A stretch of 64,000 nucleotides of DNA from Oharaeibacter diazotrophicus (GCF_004362745.1 NZ_SNXY01000009.1:186001-250000), one strand, 5' to 3'; positions 16,230 through 27,084 are shown, numbered from the stretch's first letter. Translations and numbers: made by a program. The notes: generated by a model from the sequence alone, not told the origin.

Positions 16230-16607
16230 TCAGGCGTTGCCGGCGTGACCGCCGGCCGGACCGCGCCACTCTGGGGTGAGGTCGGACGGGGTCAGGGTCC
16301 CCCGGTCGACCTGCGCCGGCTGCGACGTGCCGGCGAGCTGCTCGTCGATGAATTCGGAGACGATGCGGGCGCCGGTGCGCGCCTTCAGGGCGAAGGTGGT
16401 GGCGACGCGGCCGCCGACTTCGCAGGTCTGCGGGTTGCGGGCGCAGAAGCCGCCGACGTCGGCGAGGGTCTCCTGGGCGGCGCCGACGGCCTCGAAGGCG
16501 CCGATGGTCTCGAGCCGGGCCTCGCGGGCCTCGCTCGCGGCCTCCTGGTCGACCGGGATCAGCATGATCACGACGCCGAGCCAGAACGCGGTCCTGATCA
16601 GAAACAT
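16230..16607 (-). CDS. DUF5330 domain-containing protein
   Basis: About 125 aa. One N-terminal membrane segment ('MFLIRTAFWLGVVIMLIPVD') is followed by a helical region with two Cys ('GFCARNPQTCEVG'), matching the Hyphomicrobiales DUF5330 family. It is probably anchored in the inner membrane with its body in the periplasm, where the two Cys could form a disulfide. Function is unknown. The start could also be 9-12 nt further upstream (MFAMMFL); I prefer the conserved MFLIRT start. A strong terminator follows. Confidence 0.75.
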   Translation of the reverse strand: MFLIRTAFWLGVVIMLIPVDQEAASEAREARLETIGAFEAVGAAQETLADVGGFCARNPQTCEVGGRVATTFALKARTGARIVSEFIDEQLAGTSQPAQVDRGTLTPSDLTPEWRGPAGGHAGNA

Positions 16608-17053
16608 CATGGCGAACACCCTGCCGTCCCGGTCGCCGCCGGACGATCACCGTCCGTCCGGTCCGGCATCGGAAGCGTTTCCGCTCGCCCGATGCCGTCG
16701 GCGACCTGCCGATGGGAAAGTCCTAGCAGAGCCCCGTTGCGGTCCGTTTGATCCGATCGCTCAAAACTCGATCGTATTTCTCTAAAATTGTAAGCAACGC
16801 TCGCCGCGCGGCCTCGCAACGATCGAATTTCCCTTGCCGACGTGTACTTGGCACTGCTTGGCGGCATCGGGGCGGTTTGGTTACGAAGGCTTAACCGTGA
16901 ATTCGATCGATCGGCCCGATCGGGCGGTTCGAGCCTTCGAACCGCCTTTCCCGCCCCGGTGCGGGCCGGCCCATCAACACTCCATAAACAGGGCCGTGGC
17001 ACCGTCGGACCAACAGCGGGAAGCGGTCCAACCGCCGGCTTGGGAAAGCGTCT
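16608..17053. other. 446-bp divergent spacer between the DUF5330 and DivJ-like genes
   Basis: This gap between divergent genes has an unusually AT-rich core at about 16740-16800 that probably holds promoters for both sides. A perfect 10-bp hairpin, GGCGGTTCGA/TCGAACCGCC (16923-16946), followed by TTT, lies about 108 bp upstream of the kinase start and could act in the leader. No convincing small gene is seen. Confidence 0.5.
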
Positions 17054-18850
<1,797 letters not shown>

Positions 18851-18854
18851 CGCC

Positions 18855-19901
18855 ATGCCGCGACGCGACCTCGACCTCGAACCACCCCCGCGCTCGATCG
18901 CCCGCAGTGCCGCCGGCGTGCTGTTCGCCAACCCGACCTCGACCGCCGGCGGCCTCGTCATGACCGCGATGGCGATCGCGATCATGACCAATGCGCTGGC
19001 GCTGCAGTCCGGCCCGCATCCCGCGCCGCTGTTCCTCGGCACCCGGCCGGTCGCGGCCGCCGCCGAGCCGGCGGCCGAACCGCGCGAGCCCTTCAACCTG
19101 CGCGACCGCGCCATGGTCGCCGACATCCAGCTCGCCCTGAAGGCGCGCGGCTACTACGGCGGCGACGTCGACGGCCTGCCCGGCCCGATGACCAGCACCG
19201 CGATCGCGGCCTACGAGAAGGCCTCCGGCCTGCCGGCCACCGGCGCGCCGACGGCCGAGCTGCTCGAGGTGCTGCGCGGCGGCGCCCGGGACGCTGCGGC
19301 GCCCGACGCGCCCGAATCCCTCGACGCCGACGAGCCCGCCGCCACCGGATCCGTACCGTTGCCGCGGCCCTCGCCGCGCCGCCACGCCGCCGCCGACCCG
19401 GTCGCGCCCGAGCCGCTGCCGGCCGCCCCCGCCGCGCCGGCCGCGATCCCCCTCCCCGCGGAGGCCGCCACGCCGGCGGTGATCCCGGTTCGCGCAACCG
19501 CCGAACCGCCGGCTCCGGCCCCTGCCGCGCGCCCGCGGATCGACGCCGCCGCCGAGGCGACCGAGCCGACCCCGCTCGCGCCCGTGCGCGCCGTCGCCGT
19601 CGAGCCGGTCCGTGCCGACGCCGAGGACGTGCCCGCCGCCACCGCCGCGATCGGCCGCACCGAGCCCGCCGTGCCGGCGCCGACCCCCTCCCCGGCCGCC
19701 TCCGACCCGCGGCTCGCCAAGATCCAGGAGGCGCTCGACCTGCTCGGCTACGGCCCGCTCAAGGCCGACGGCGTGATGACGGTGGCGACGCGCGATTCGA
19801 TTCGCCGCTTCGAGGAGAGCCGCAACCTGCCGCCGACCGGCTCGATCAACGAGCGGTTCCTGCGCGAACTGGTGCGCATCGGCGGCCTGTCGGCGCGCTG
19901 A
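18855..19901 (+). CDS. Membrane-anchored protein with two peptidoglycan-binding domains
   Basis: 348 aa. After a short cytoplasmic N-terminus there is one membrane segment (~residues 32-51). A first PG_binding_1 domain ('DIQLALKARGYYGGDVDGLPG') is followed by a ~140-residue Ala/Pro-rich linker, then a second PG_binding_1 domain at the C-terminus ('IQEALDLLGYGPLKADGVM'). It would reach from the inner membrane to the cell wall. Its gene starts 4 nt after the DivJ-like kinase, suggesting an operon and perhaps a link between wall state and the kinase; that link is inference. Confidence 0.82.
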   Translation: MPRRDLDLEPPPRSIARSAAGVLFANPTSTAGGLVMTAMAIAIMTNALALQSGPHPAPLFLGTRPVAAAAEPAAEPREPFNLRDRAMVADIQLALKARGYYGGDVDGLPGPMTSTAIAAYEKASGLPATGAPTAELLEVLRGGARDAAAPDAPESLDADEPAATGSVPLPRPSPRRHAAADPVAPEPLPAAPAAPAAIPLPAEAATPAVIPVRATAEPPAPAPAARPRIDAAAEATEPTPLAPVRAVAVEPVRADAEDVPAATAAIGRTEPAVPAPTPSPAASDPRLAKIQEALDLLGYGPLKADGVMTVATRDSIRRFEESRNLPPTGSINERFLRELVRIGGLSAR

Positions 19902-19958
19902 GCCTTCCGCCCGGCGCCGCGGCGCGCTACGGGTGCCCGTCACCGACGAGGCCGAGCC

Positions 19959-20312
19959 ATGGCGCGCATCACCTCCGACTTCTTCGTCTCCGCCTACGTC
20001 CGCCGCCGCAACGACGCCGGCCGCTTCACCGCCGTGGTCCGACGCGGGGCGGCCGAGGCCGGGGCGATCTTCGTCAAGGTCGCCCGGCTCGACGGCACCG
20101 CCGATCTCTACGGCCCGGCGCCGCAGGCGCTGTTCGAGATCGACGACCCCGCCGTCGCCGGCGGCCGCCTGTTCGAGCGCCTGGCCGCCGCCGCCCCCGA
20201 ACCCGACGTCGACGCCCGCCTTTCCCGCGAACGCGGCTTCGACCCGGACTGCTGGATCGTCGAGACCGAGGACCGCGCCGGCGTCGCCGACCTGGACGTG
20301 GTCGAGGGGTGA
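19959..20312 (+). CDS. DUF1491 family protein
   Basis: 117 aa, soluble. The family features 'SDFFVSAYVRR', 'RRGAAEAGAIFVKV' and the ending 'FDPDCWIVETEDR' are all present. DUF1491 proteins are small and widespread in alphaproteobacteria; no function is established. It lies 57 nt after the peptidoglycan-binding protein gene on the same strand and may belong to that operon. Confidence 0.85.
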   Translation: MARITSDFFVSAYVRRRNDAGRFTAVVRRGAAEAGAIFVKVARLDGTADLYGPAPQALFEIDDPAVAGGRLFERLAAAAPEPDVDARLSRERGFDPDCWIVETEDRAGVADLDVVEG

Positions 20313-20410
20313 GCGCCGCGGCGTCGTGGACGGCCGGCAACCGCATGGTTGCCCACGGCGCCGCCGGCGTCTAACTCAGGGTCCAACGCAATGATCGATC
20401 GGAGAGCCCG

Positions 20411-22492
20411 ATGAGCGCCGAAGCCCCCCGCGCGGACAAGCGCCCGGTCACCAGCGAGCACCACGGCGTCACGCTGGTCGACGACTACGCGTGGCTGCGC
20501 GCCGACAATTGGCAGGAGGTCATCCGCGATCCCGCCGTTCTGCCGGCCGACATCCGCGCCCATCTCGAGGCCGAGAACGCCTGGTGCGACGCCGCCATGG
20601 CCGACACCGTCGACCTCCAGGCCCGCCTCGTCGCCGAGATGCGCGGGCGCATCAAGGAGGACGACAGCTCGGTGCCGGCGCCGCACGGGCCCTACGCCTA
20701 CGGCTCGCGCTATCTCGAGGGCGCGCAATATCCCCGCTTCGTCCGCAGCTTGCGCGACGGCGGACCGGAAGAGGTGCTGCTCGACGGCGACGCGCTCGCC
20801 ACCGGCAAGGCCTATTTCCACCTCGGCGGCGTCAGCCACAGCCCGGACCACCGGCTGCTCGCCTGGAGCCTGGACGACAAGGGCTCGGAGTTCCACGTCG
20901 TCCGCGTCAAAGACCTCGACAGCGGCGCCGACCTTGCCGACGAGGTGCCGAACACCGCCGGCGGCGTCGCCTGGGCGGCCGACGGCAAGTCGTTCCTCTA
21001 CACTTGGCTGAACGACAACCATCGCTCCGAGAAGGTGTTCCGCCATGTGATCGGCACACCGGCCGAGGCGGACGTCCTCGTCTACCGCGAGCCCGATCCG
21101 GGCTTCTTCACCGGCGTCGGCAAGACCCAGTCCGGCCGCTTCCTGGTGATCGAGAGCCACGACCACGAGACCTCGGAGATCCGCGTCGTCCCGGCCGCCG
21201 ATCCCGCCGCCGAGCCGCGCCTCGTCGCCGCCCGCGAGAGCGAGGTCGAGTATTCGATCGAGGACGACGGCGCCGACCGCTTCTACATACTCACCAACGC
21301 CGACGGCGCCGAGGACTTCAAGATCGTCGCCGCCCCGGTCGAGGCGCCGGGCCGCGAGAACTGGGTCGACGTGGTCGCCCACGAACCCGGCCGGCTGATC
21401 CTGACCATGATCGTCTACCGCGGCCGGATGGTCCGGCTGGAGCGCAAGGACGGCCTGCCCCGGATCGTGATCCGCGAGCTGTCCTCGGGGGCCGAGCACG
21501 CCATCGCCTTCCCCGAGGAGGCCTATTCGCTCGGCCTCGTCGGCGGCTACGAGTTCGACACCACCGTCACCCGCTTCAGCTATTCCTCGCCGACCACGCC
21601 GGCGCAGGTCTACGACTACGACATGGCGACCCGCGAGCGCTTCCTGCGCAAGACCCAGGAGGTGCCGTCCGGCCACGAGCCGTCGGACTACGTCACCCGG
21701 CGCATCTTCGCCCCGGCCGCCGACGGCGCCAAGGTGCCGGTGACGATCCTCCACCACCGCGACACCGCCGTGGACGGCAGCGCGCCGCTGCTGCTCTACG
21801 GCTACGGCGCCTACGGCATCGCCATGCCCGCGGGCTTCTCCACCAAGGTGCTGTCGCTGGTCGACCGCGGCTTCGTCTACGCCATCGCCCACGTCCGCGG
21901 CGGCACCGACAAGGGCCACCGCTGGTACAAGGACGGCAAGCGCGAGAAGAAGACCAACACCTTCACCGACTTCGTCGCCGCCGCCGAACACCTCGTCGCC
22001 GAGCGCTACACCGCCCGCGGCCGGATCGTCGCGCAGGGCGGCTCGGCCGGCGGCATGCTGATGGGCGCAGTCGCCAACATGGCGCCGGATCTCTTCGCCG
22101 GCATCCTGGCGGTGGTGCCCTTCGTCGACGTGCTCAACACCATGCTCGACGACACCCTGCCGCTGACCCCGCCCGAGTGGCCGGAGTGGGGCAACCCGAT
22201 CGAGAGCGCCGAGGACTTCGCCCGCATCCGCTCCTACAGCCCCTACGACAACGTCGCCGCCGAGGCCTATCCGCCGATCCTCGCCATGGCCGGCCTCACC
22301 GATCCCCGGGTCACCTATTGGGAGCCGGCGAAGTGGGTGGCGAAGCTGCGCGAGCTGTCCACGGGGGATGCCCTCCTCCTCCTGCGCACCAACATGGACG
22401 CCGGCCACGGCGGCGCTTCCGGTCGCTTCGACGGCCTCAAGGAGGACGCCCTCGAGTACGCCTTCGCGCTGAAGGTGACCGGCAAGGCGTGA
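20411..22492 (+). CDS. ptrB: Oligopeptidase B (S9A serine peptidase)
   Basis: 693 aa, the normal length. An N-terminal seven-bladed propeller is followed by an alpha/beta-hydrolase domain. The catalytic triad is S545 in GGSAGG, D631 in 'GLTDPRV' and H666 in 'DAGHGG'. Oligopeptidase B cleaves short peptides after basic residues in the cytosol. There is no signal peptide. 'LLLYGYGAYG' and 'HVRGGTDKGHRWY' are standard family blocks. It is a single gene; a GGAGAGCCC site precedes the ATG. Confidence 0.93.
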   Translation: MSAEAPRADKRPVTSEHHGVTLVDDYAWLRADNWQEVIRDPAVLPADIRAHLEAENAWCDAAMADTVDLQARLVAEMRGRIKEDDSSVPAPHGPYAYGSRYLEGAQYPRFVRSLRDGGPEEVLLDGDALATGKAYFHLGGVSHSPDHRLLAWSLDDKGSEFHVVRVKDLDSGADLADEVPNTAGGVAWAADGKSFLYTWLNDNHRSEKVFRHVIGTPAEADVLVYREPDPGFFTGVGKTQSGRFLVIESHDHETSEIRVVPAADPAAEPRLVAARESEVEYSIEDDGADRFYILTNADGAEDFKIVAAPVEAPGRENWVDVVAHEPGRLILTMIVYRGRMVRLERKDGLPRIVIRELSSGAEHAIAFPEEAYSLGLVGGYEFDTTVTRFSYSSPTTPAQVYDYDMATRERFLRKTQEVPSGHEPSDYVTRRIFAPAADGAKVPVTILHHRDTAVDGSAPLLLYGYGAYGIAMPAGFSTKVLSLVDRGFVYAIAHVRGGTDKGHRWYKDGKREKKTNTFTDFVAAAEHLVAERYTARGRIVAQGGSAGGMLMGAVANMAPDLFAGILAVVPFVDVLNTMLDDTLPLTPPEWPEWGNPIESAEDFARIRSYSPYDNVAAEAYPPILAMAGLTDPRVTYWEPAKWVAKLRELSTGDALLLLRTNMDAGHGGASGRFDGLKEDALEYAFALKVTGKA

Positions 22493-22630
22493 CGGGACGG
22501 CCGGTTGTCGGATGGTTGACGAAAGGTTGACGGAACGCGTCGGTTTCGTACGTCGCGGTAAAGCCTCCCTTCGGGCGGGGGGCGTATTCTTCCCGAGGTT
22601 CCGCCCCGCCGGGGCGGGCCTCGCGGGAGC

Positions 22631-22915
22631 ATGGCGATGTCCTCGATCTCGAGCAGCACCGGCGCCGGCGCGCGGCCGACCTATCAGCGCCCCGTGCGCG
22701 ACGACACCAGGACGGAGGCCCGGCAGGCCGAGGAGCGCGGCCGCGCCGAATCCACCCGGGCCGAACGGACGGAGACGGTCCGGGCCGAGGCCGAGAGCCG
22801 CGCCGCGGACGACCGCCGCCGCGAGGAGGCGCCAAAGGTCGAGAGCACCCCGCGCACCCCGGGATCGGGCGTGCAGCTGACCAACGACATGCTGGTGTTC
22901 CTGCAGAGCGGCTGA
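22631..22915 (+). CDS. Small charged hypothetical protein (94 aa)
   Basis: A Ser/Thr-rich start is followed by a highly charged Arg/Glu/Ala stretch (residues ~22-70) likely to form a single long helix or coiled coil. The short ending 'GVQLTNDMLVFLQSG' looks conserved. The start is supported by a GGGAG site. There is no membrane segment or signal peptide. I do not recognise the family; the C-terminal tail could be a docking peptide. Confidence 0.5.
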   Translation: MAMSSISSSTGAGARPTYQRPVRDDTRTEARQAEERGRAESTRAERTETVRAEAESRAADDRRREEAPKVESTPRTPGSGVQLTNDMLVFLQSG

Positions 22916-22983
22916 TCGCTTCTCCCCTGATCCGGACCCGCGGTCGCGGCGTAACGGTCGGCGAAAACATCGCCGGAGCCGCC

Positions 22984-23496
22984 ATGCTGGACCGCCGTCA
23001 ATTCACCACGCTCGCCCTCGCCACGCTGGTGGCCGCACCCGCGCGAGCCGCCACGGAGCCTTTGATCCTGGAGGACTTCTTCACCGGCCGGACGCGGGGC
23101 CGGGGGCGCTTCGTCTCCGACCTCCTCGGAATCGTCCGCGGAATCAACGTCCTGACCGAGGGCCGGTTCGAGGACGGATCCTTCGTCCTGGTCGAGCACG
23201 TCGCCTACGACGACGGCATGCACGAGCAGGCGATCTGGCGTTTCGTGCGCTCCGGCGAGGGCCGCTGGGACGGCCGGCGCACCGGCGTGGACGGCATCGT
23301 TCCGGTGCGCACCGAGGACGGCGCGGTCAGGATGGGCTATGTCGCCGAGGTCAGGTCCGGCGGCGCCGGCGGCGGGCGCAAGCTCCGCTTCGAGGACACC
23401 CTCCGCCGGATCGACGCGCACACCGTTGTAAATACCGCGGACGTCACCTTCGCGGGTCTCCTCGTCGGAAAGGTCGAGATCACGTTCCGGCGATGA
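22984..23496 (+). CDS. DUF3833 domain-containing exported protein
   Basis: 170 aa. The N-terminus 'MLDRRQFTTLALATLVAAPARA' (split after residue 20) is a signal peptide with a twin-arginine-like RRQF. The mature protein has the DUF3833 start 'LILEDFFTGRTRGRGRF' and a beta-rich body with 'WRFVRSGEGRWDGRR', consistent with a lipocalin-like barrel. In many bacteria DUF3833 proteins are lipoproteins; here no lipobox Cys is seen. Function is unknown. Confidence 0.8.
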   Translation: MLDRRQFTTLALATLVAAPARAATEPLILEDFFTGRTRGRGRFVSDLLGIVRGINVLTEGRFEDGSFVLVEHVAYDDGMHEQAIWRFVRSGEGRWDGRRTGVDGIVPVRTEDGAVRMGYVAEVRSGGAGGGRKLRFEDTLRRIDAHTVVNTADVTFAGLLVGKVEITFRR

Positions 23497-23634
23497 GGTC
23501 GCTTTCGCGATCGCGAAGGATCCCGCGCGGTCGTCTCGGCGTTGCCCGCTCGGACGCGACCCTCTAAGGTCCCGCCGTCGCGGCTCGCCCTTCCGGGCAT
23601 CCGTCGCCTCCCGATCTTGACCGAGGAGACTTCC

Positions 23635-24231
23635 ATGGCCTTCGAACTGCCCGAACTCCCCTACGCCCACGACGCGCTCGGCCCCTACATGTCGCGCGAG
23701 ACGCTGGAGTATCACCACGACAAGCACCACCTCGCCTACGTGAACAACGGCAACAATCTGCTGAAGGGCACGGAGTGGGAGAACGCTTCGCTCGAAGAGA
23801 TCGTCAAGGGTTCCTTCGGCAAGAACGCCGGCCTGTTCAACAACGCCGGCCAGCACTACAACCACCTCCACTTCTGGAAGTGGATGAAGCCGAACGGCGG
23901 CGGCGCGATTCCCGGTGAACTCGCCAAGAAGATCGACGAGGATCTCGGCGGTCTCGACAAATTCCGCGCCGACTTCATCCAGGCCGGCGTGACGCAGTTC
24001 GGCTCGGGCTGGGCCTGGCTGGCGCTGAAGGACGGCAAGCTGGTCGTCACCAAGACCGCGAACGGCGAGAATCCGCTGGTCCACGGCGGCACGCCGCTGC
24101 TCGGCGTCGACGTGTGGGAGCACTCCTACTACATCGACTACCGAAACCTGCGCCCGAAGTACCTCGAGGCCTTCTTCGACAACCTCGTGAACTGGGACTA
24201 CGTCGCCGAGCTCTACGCCGCGGCGGTCTGA
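23635..24231 (+). CDS. sodB: Fe/Mn superoxide dismutase
   Basis: 198 aa, cytosolic. It converts superoxide to oxygen and hydrogen peroxide. Metal ligands are visible: His in 'YHHDKHH' (H27), His in 'QHYNHLHF' (H77), and the Asp/His pair in 'GVDVWEHSYYIDY'. The 'NNAGQHYNHLHFWKWM' block is typical of the rhizobial iron-type enzyme, but metal choice between Fe and Mn cannot be settled from sequence by eye. The ATG at 23635 is preceded by a GAGGAG site, and the family length confirms the start. Confidence 0.95.
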   Translation: MAFELPELPYAHDALGPYMSRETLEYHHDKHHLAYVNNGNNLLKGTEWENASLEEIVKGSFGKNAGLFNNAGQHYNHLHFWKWMKPNGGGAIPGELAKKIDEDLGGLDKFRADFIQAGVTQFGSGWAWLALKDGKLVVTKTANGENPLVHGGTPLLGVDVWEHSYYIDYRNLRPKYLEAFFDNLVNWDYVAELYAAAV

Positions 24232-24324
24232 TCGGAACGCGCATTCCGGAGCAATCCTCGGGAATTGTGCTTACGATATGTTAAGGGCGATGCGGGAATC
24301 CTACTCCGGTTGGAGGCGATTCCC

Positions 24325-25284
24325 GTGTCGCGAGTTCTCCCCTATTCCGATCGCTCGATCGTGGTGGTCGACGACAACAGGAAGTTCCTGGCGATCGTCG
24401 GCGCCATGCTGCGCGAGTTCGGCTTCCAGTGGATCCACGAGTTCGAGGATCCCCGGGAGGCCTTCCTGTTCTGCACGCGCGCCCACGTCGACTGCATCGT
24501 CACCGACCTCGTGATGCGGCCGGTCGACGGCTTCCAATTCGCCGACAAGGTCCGCCACGCCGACGTCGTCGTGAACCGCGTCGTACCGATCATCCTCGCC
24601 ACCGGGGCGGGGGAACGGAAGCTGATCCTGTCGGCGATCTCGCACGGCATCGACGAGGTGCTGGTCAAGCCTTTCAGCGCGGTGCAGCTGCGCGAGCGCC
24701 TGGTCGCCGTGTTCGAGCGCCCGCGGGTCTACATCAAGACGCCCACGGGCTATTTCGGCCCGGACCGCCGCCGCCGCAACGACCCGCGCTACCACGGTCC
24801 GGAGAGGCGGGTGAAGAACGAGGCCATCGTCGTCGACGAGACGATGCTGAAGGCCATGCGGGCCGAGACGCGCCGGAAATACGGCAAGGTGCGGCCGAGC
24901 CCGCTCGAGCCCGAGGTGGTCGAGCCCGTGCTGGTCGGCCCGATCACCACGATCCCGGTCAGCGTGATCACCGACAAGAACGGCAAGAAGACGGTGGTGC
25001 GCGTGCCGACGCCGATGCGCGAGGAGATCGCCGCCGCGGCCGCCCCGGCTGCCGTGCCGCCGGCGCCCCCGGCACCGCCTGCTGTTCCGGCGCCCGCCCC
25101 CGCGGCGGCGCCGGTCGCGGCCCCCGCTCCGGTCCGCTCGGCGCCGCCGGCCGCTGCGCCGCCGCCGTTCGCCGCGCCGCGGCTGCCCGCGGCCGCCAAG
25201 CCCGCCGAGACGAAGGCGCCGGAACGGTCGGCGCCGAAGCGCCCCCCGGCCGGCGAGGCGGACTTCCACTTCCTCGATCTCTGA
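24325..25284 (+). CDS. Response regulator receiver protein with Pro/Ala-rich tail
   Basis: About 319 aa. A receiver domain occupies residues ~10-130, with acidic pocket D16/D17, phospho-acceptor D61 in 'CIVTDLVMRP' and the conserved Lys in 'VLVKPFS'. A short 'GPDRRRRNDPRY' motif and a helical segment follow. The last ~100 residues are Pro/Ala-rich and end in 'FHFLDL'. There is no recognisable DNA-binding output domain. I chose the GTG at 24325 because of the GGAGG site and the match to the domain start; 20 upstream codons look non-conserved. No partner kinase is adjacent. Confidence 0.8.
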   Translation: MSRVLPYSDRSIVVVDDNRKFLAIVGAMLREFGFQWIHEFEDPREAFLFCTRAHVDCIVTDLVMRPVDGFQFADKVRHADVVVNRVVPIILATGAGERKLILSAISHGIDEVLVKPFSAVQLRERLVAVFERPRVYIKTPTGYFGPDRRRRNDPRYHGPERRVKNEAIVVDETMLKAMRAETRRKYGKVRPSPLEPEVVEPVLVGPITTIPVSVITDKNGKKTVVRVPTPMREEIAAAAAPAAVPPAPPAPPAVPAPAPAAAPVAAPAPVRSAPPAAAPPPFAAPRLPAAAKPAETKAPERSAPKRPPAGEADFHFLDL

Positions 25285-25294
25285 GATCTCGCCC

Positions 25295-25322
25295 GCGACG
25301 TCCCGACCGCTCGGGACTTCGC
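25295..25322. repeat. GTCCC hairpin between convergent genes (module of the 1.5-kb repeat)
   Basis: The arms GCGA-GTCCCGA and TCGGGAC-TCGC form a strong hairpin with a CCGC loop. It sits between the converging ends of the response regulator and aminotransferase genes and resembles hairpin 3 of the repeats at 1466 and 33213. There is no T-run. It probably serves as a bidirectional 3' end. Confidence 0.55.
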
Positions 25323-25365
25323 ATCGTCGCACGGCCACGCTGGCGGAACCCGTCCCGGTCAGACC

Positions 25366-26220
25366 TCAGCCGTGGGCGAAGTCCCAGTAGAGCTCGCGGG
25401 CGCGCATGGTGACCGGCCCGGGCTGGAGGTGGCGGTCCTCGAAGCGGATCACCGGCATCACCTTGGAATAGTTGCCGGACGAGAAGATCTCGTCGGCGTC
25501 GAGGAGATCGGCCGGCTTCAGGATGGTCTCGTGGACCGTGTAGCCGTCGCGGCGCAGCAGGTCGGCGACTCGGCTGCGGGTGATGCCGGCGAGGAAGGTG
25601 CCGTTGGCGGCGGGCGTGGCGACCACGCCGTCCTTGACGACGAAGACGTTGGCGGTGGCGAATTCGGCGACGTTGCCGAGCATGTCGCAGACCAGGGCGT
25701 TCTCGAAGCCCTTGGCCTTGGCCTCGAGCAGGGCGCGGCCGTTGTTGGGGTAGAGGCAGCCGGCCTTGGCGTCGAGCGGGGCGGTCTCCGGCAGCGGCCG
25801 GCGGAAGCGCGTCGTCGTCGCGGAGAAACCCGTCGGCTCCGGCATCGGCGCCTCGTAGAGCGTCAGGCAGAAGCGGGTCGATTCGGGCAGCGGCGGCACC
25901 GACATGAAGCCGCCCTCCTCCGCCCAGTAGGTCGGGCGGACGTAGAGAGCGGTCGCCCCGTCGAAGCGCGCGAAGCCGTCGCGGGCGATCTCGGCGATCG
26001 CTTCGGGCGCCATGGTCGGCTTCAGGCCGAGCGCCTCGGCGCTGCGGTTGACGCGGCGGCAGTGGAGGTCGAGGTCGGGGGCGACGCCCTCGAAGAAGCG
26101 GGCGCCGTCGAACACGGTGGAGCCGAGCCAGAAGGCGTGGGTGCGCGGCCCCCAGATCGGCACGTTGCCCTCGTGCCAGTCGCCGTCCAGCCACGTCCAC
26201 GTCTTCGTCCACGCCGTCAT
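25366..26220 (-). CDS. Branched-chain-type class IV aminotransferase
   Basis: 284 aa, PLP-dependent class IV fold. The Schiff-base Lys is K152 in 'DAKAGCLYPNN', and the phosphate-binding region reads 'LGNVAEFATANVFVVKDG'. 'FWLGSTVFDGARFFEG' is the usual N-terminal block. It probably transfers the amino group between branched-chain amino acids and 2-oxoglutarate, but D-amino acid or aminodeoxychorismate-lyase-like activity cannot be excluded from sequence. No isoleucine/valine genes flank it. The ATG at 26220 follows a GGGAAC site; upstream codons in the same frame are not conserved. Confidence 0.8.
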   Translation of the reverse strand: MTAWTKTWTWLDGDWHEGNVPIWGPRTHAFWLGSTVFDGARFFEGVAPDLDLHCRRVNRSAEALGLKPTMAPEAIAEIARDGFARFDGATALYVRPTYWAEEGGFMSVPPLPESTRFCLTLYEAPMPEPTGFSATTTRFRRPLPETAPLDAKAGCLYPNNGRALLEAKAKGFENALVCDMLGNVAEFATANVFVVKDGVVATPAANGTFLAGITRSRVADLLRRDGYTVHETILKPADLLDADEIFSSGNYSKVMPVIRFEDRHLQPGPVTMRARELYWDFAHG

Positions 26221-26400
26221 GATCGTTCCCAAGCAACCGGATTGCGCACCCGGCGGCAGGGAACGCCCCGGCCGCCGGCTTGTCAACCGAACGGGCCGGC
26301 GGGCGCGACCGGAGGTCCTGGTTGCGGTGCAACGAAAGTCGGATAGTCTCTCGGCGCGGGCGCCGGAGCAGGTCGGCGGACCCGCCCCGGGAATGCGGTC

Positions 26401-27063
26401 ATGGCCTTCGCCACCTATGTTTTCGACGCCTACGGAACGCTGTTCGACGTCCATGCCGCGGTGCGGCGCCACGCGGCGGCCCTCGGCCCCGACGCGCAGC
26501 GGCTGTCCGACCTGTGGCGCGCCAAGCAGCTCGAATATTCCTGGGTGCGGACGCTGGCCGGCACCTACCGCGATTTCTGGCGCCTGACCGAGGACGCGCT
26601 CGACACCGCCTTCGCCGCCTTCCCCTCGGCCGACCGCCGCTTCCGCGACGATCTGCTCGACGCCTACCGCGGGCTCGACTGCTATCCGGAGGTGCCCGAG
26701 CTCCTGAAGCGGCTGAAGGCGGAGGGCGCGCGCATCGCCATCCTCTCCAACGGCTCGCCGCGCATGCTCGACACAGCGGTGCGGGCGGCCGGTCTGGACA
26801 CCTCGATCGACGACGTGTTCTCGGTCGACCAGATCCGGATCTACAAGCCGGATCCGCGGGTCTACGAGATCGTGACGCTGGCCTACCGCGTGTTCCCGGA
26901 CGCGATCTCGTTCCAGTCGTCGAACCGCTGGGACGTCGCCGGTGCGGCGCGCTTCGGCTTCCGCGCCGTGTGGATCAACCGCGCCGGCGCCGTCGACGAA
27001 TACCCCGACATGCGCCCGGCGGCGGTGCTGAAGGATCTCTCCGGCCTGCCCGACCTGCCCTGA
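26401..27063 (+). CDS. (S)-2-haloacid dehalogenase (HAD type II)
   Basis: 220 aa, HAD superfamily. The motifs are in order: nucleophile D9 in 'VFDAYGTLFDV', 'LSNGSPRM', the Lys of 'YKPDPRVY', and 'SSNRWDVAGAARFGF'. The last is a signature of L-2-haloacid dehalogenases and distinguishes them from phosphatases. It would hydrolyse short-chain 2-halocarboxylic acids to D-2-hydroxy acids. It is divergent from the aminotransferase. Physiological substrate is unknown, since many family members serve as general detoxifying enzymes. Confidence 0.88.
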   Translation: MAFATYVFDAYGTLFDVHAAVRRHAAALGPDAQRLSDLWRAKQLEYSWVRTLAGTYRDFWRLTEDALDTAFAAFPSADRRFRDDLLDAYRGLDCYPEVPELLKRLKAEGARIAILSNGSPRMLDTAVRAAGLDTSIDDVFSVDQIRIYKPDPRVYEIVTLAYRVFPDAISFQSSNRWDVAGAARFGFRAVWINRAGAVDEYPDMRPAAVLKDLSGLPDLP

Positions 27064-27084
27064 GCAGGTCCGACCGGCACCGCG

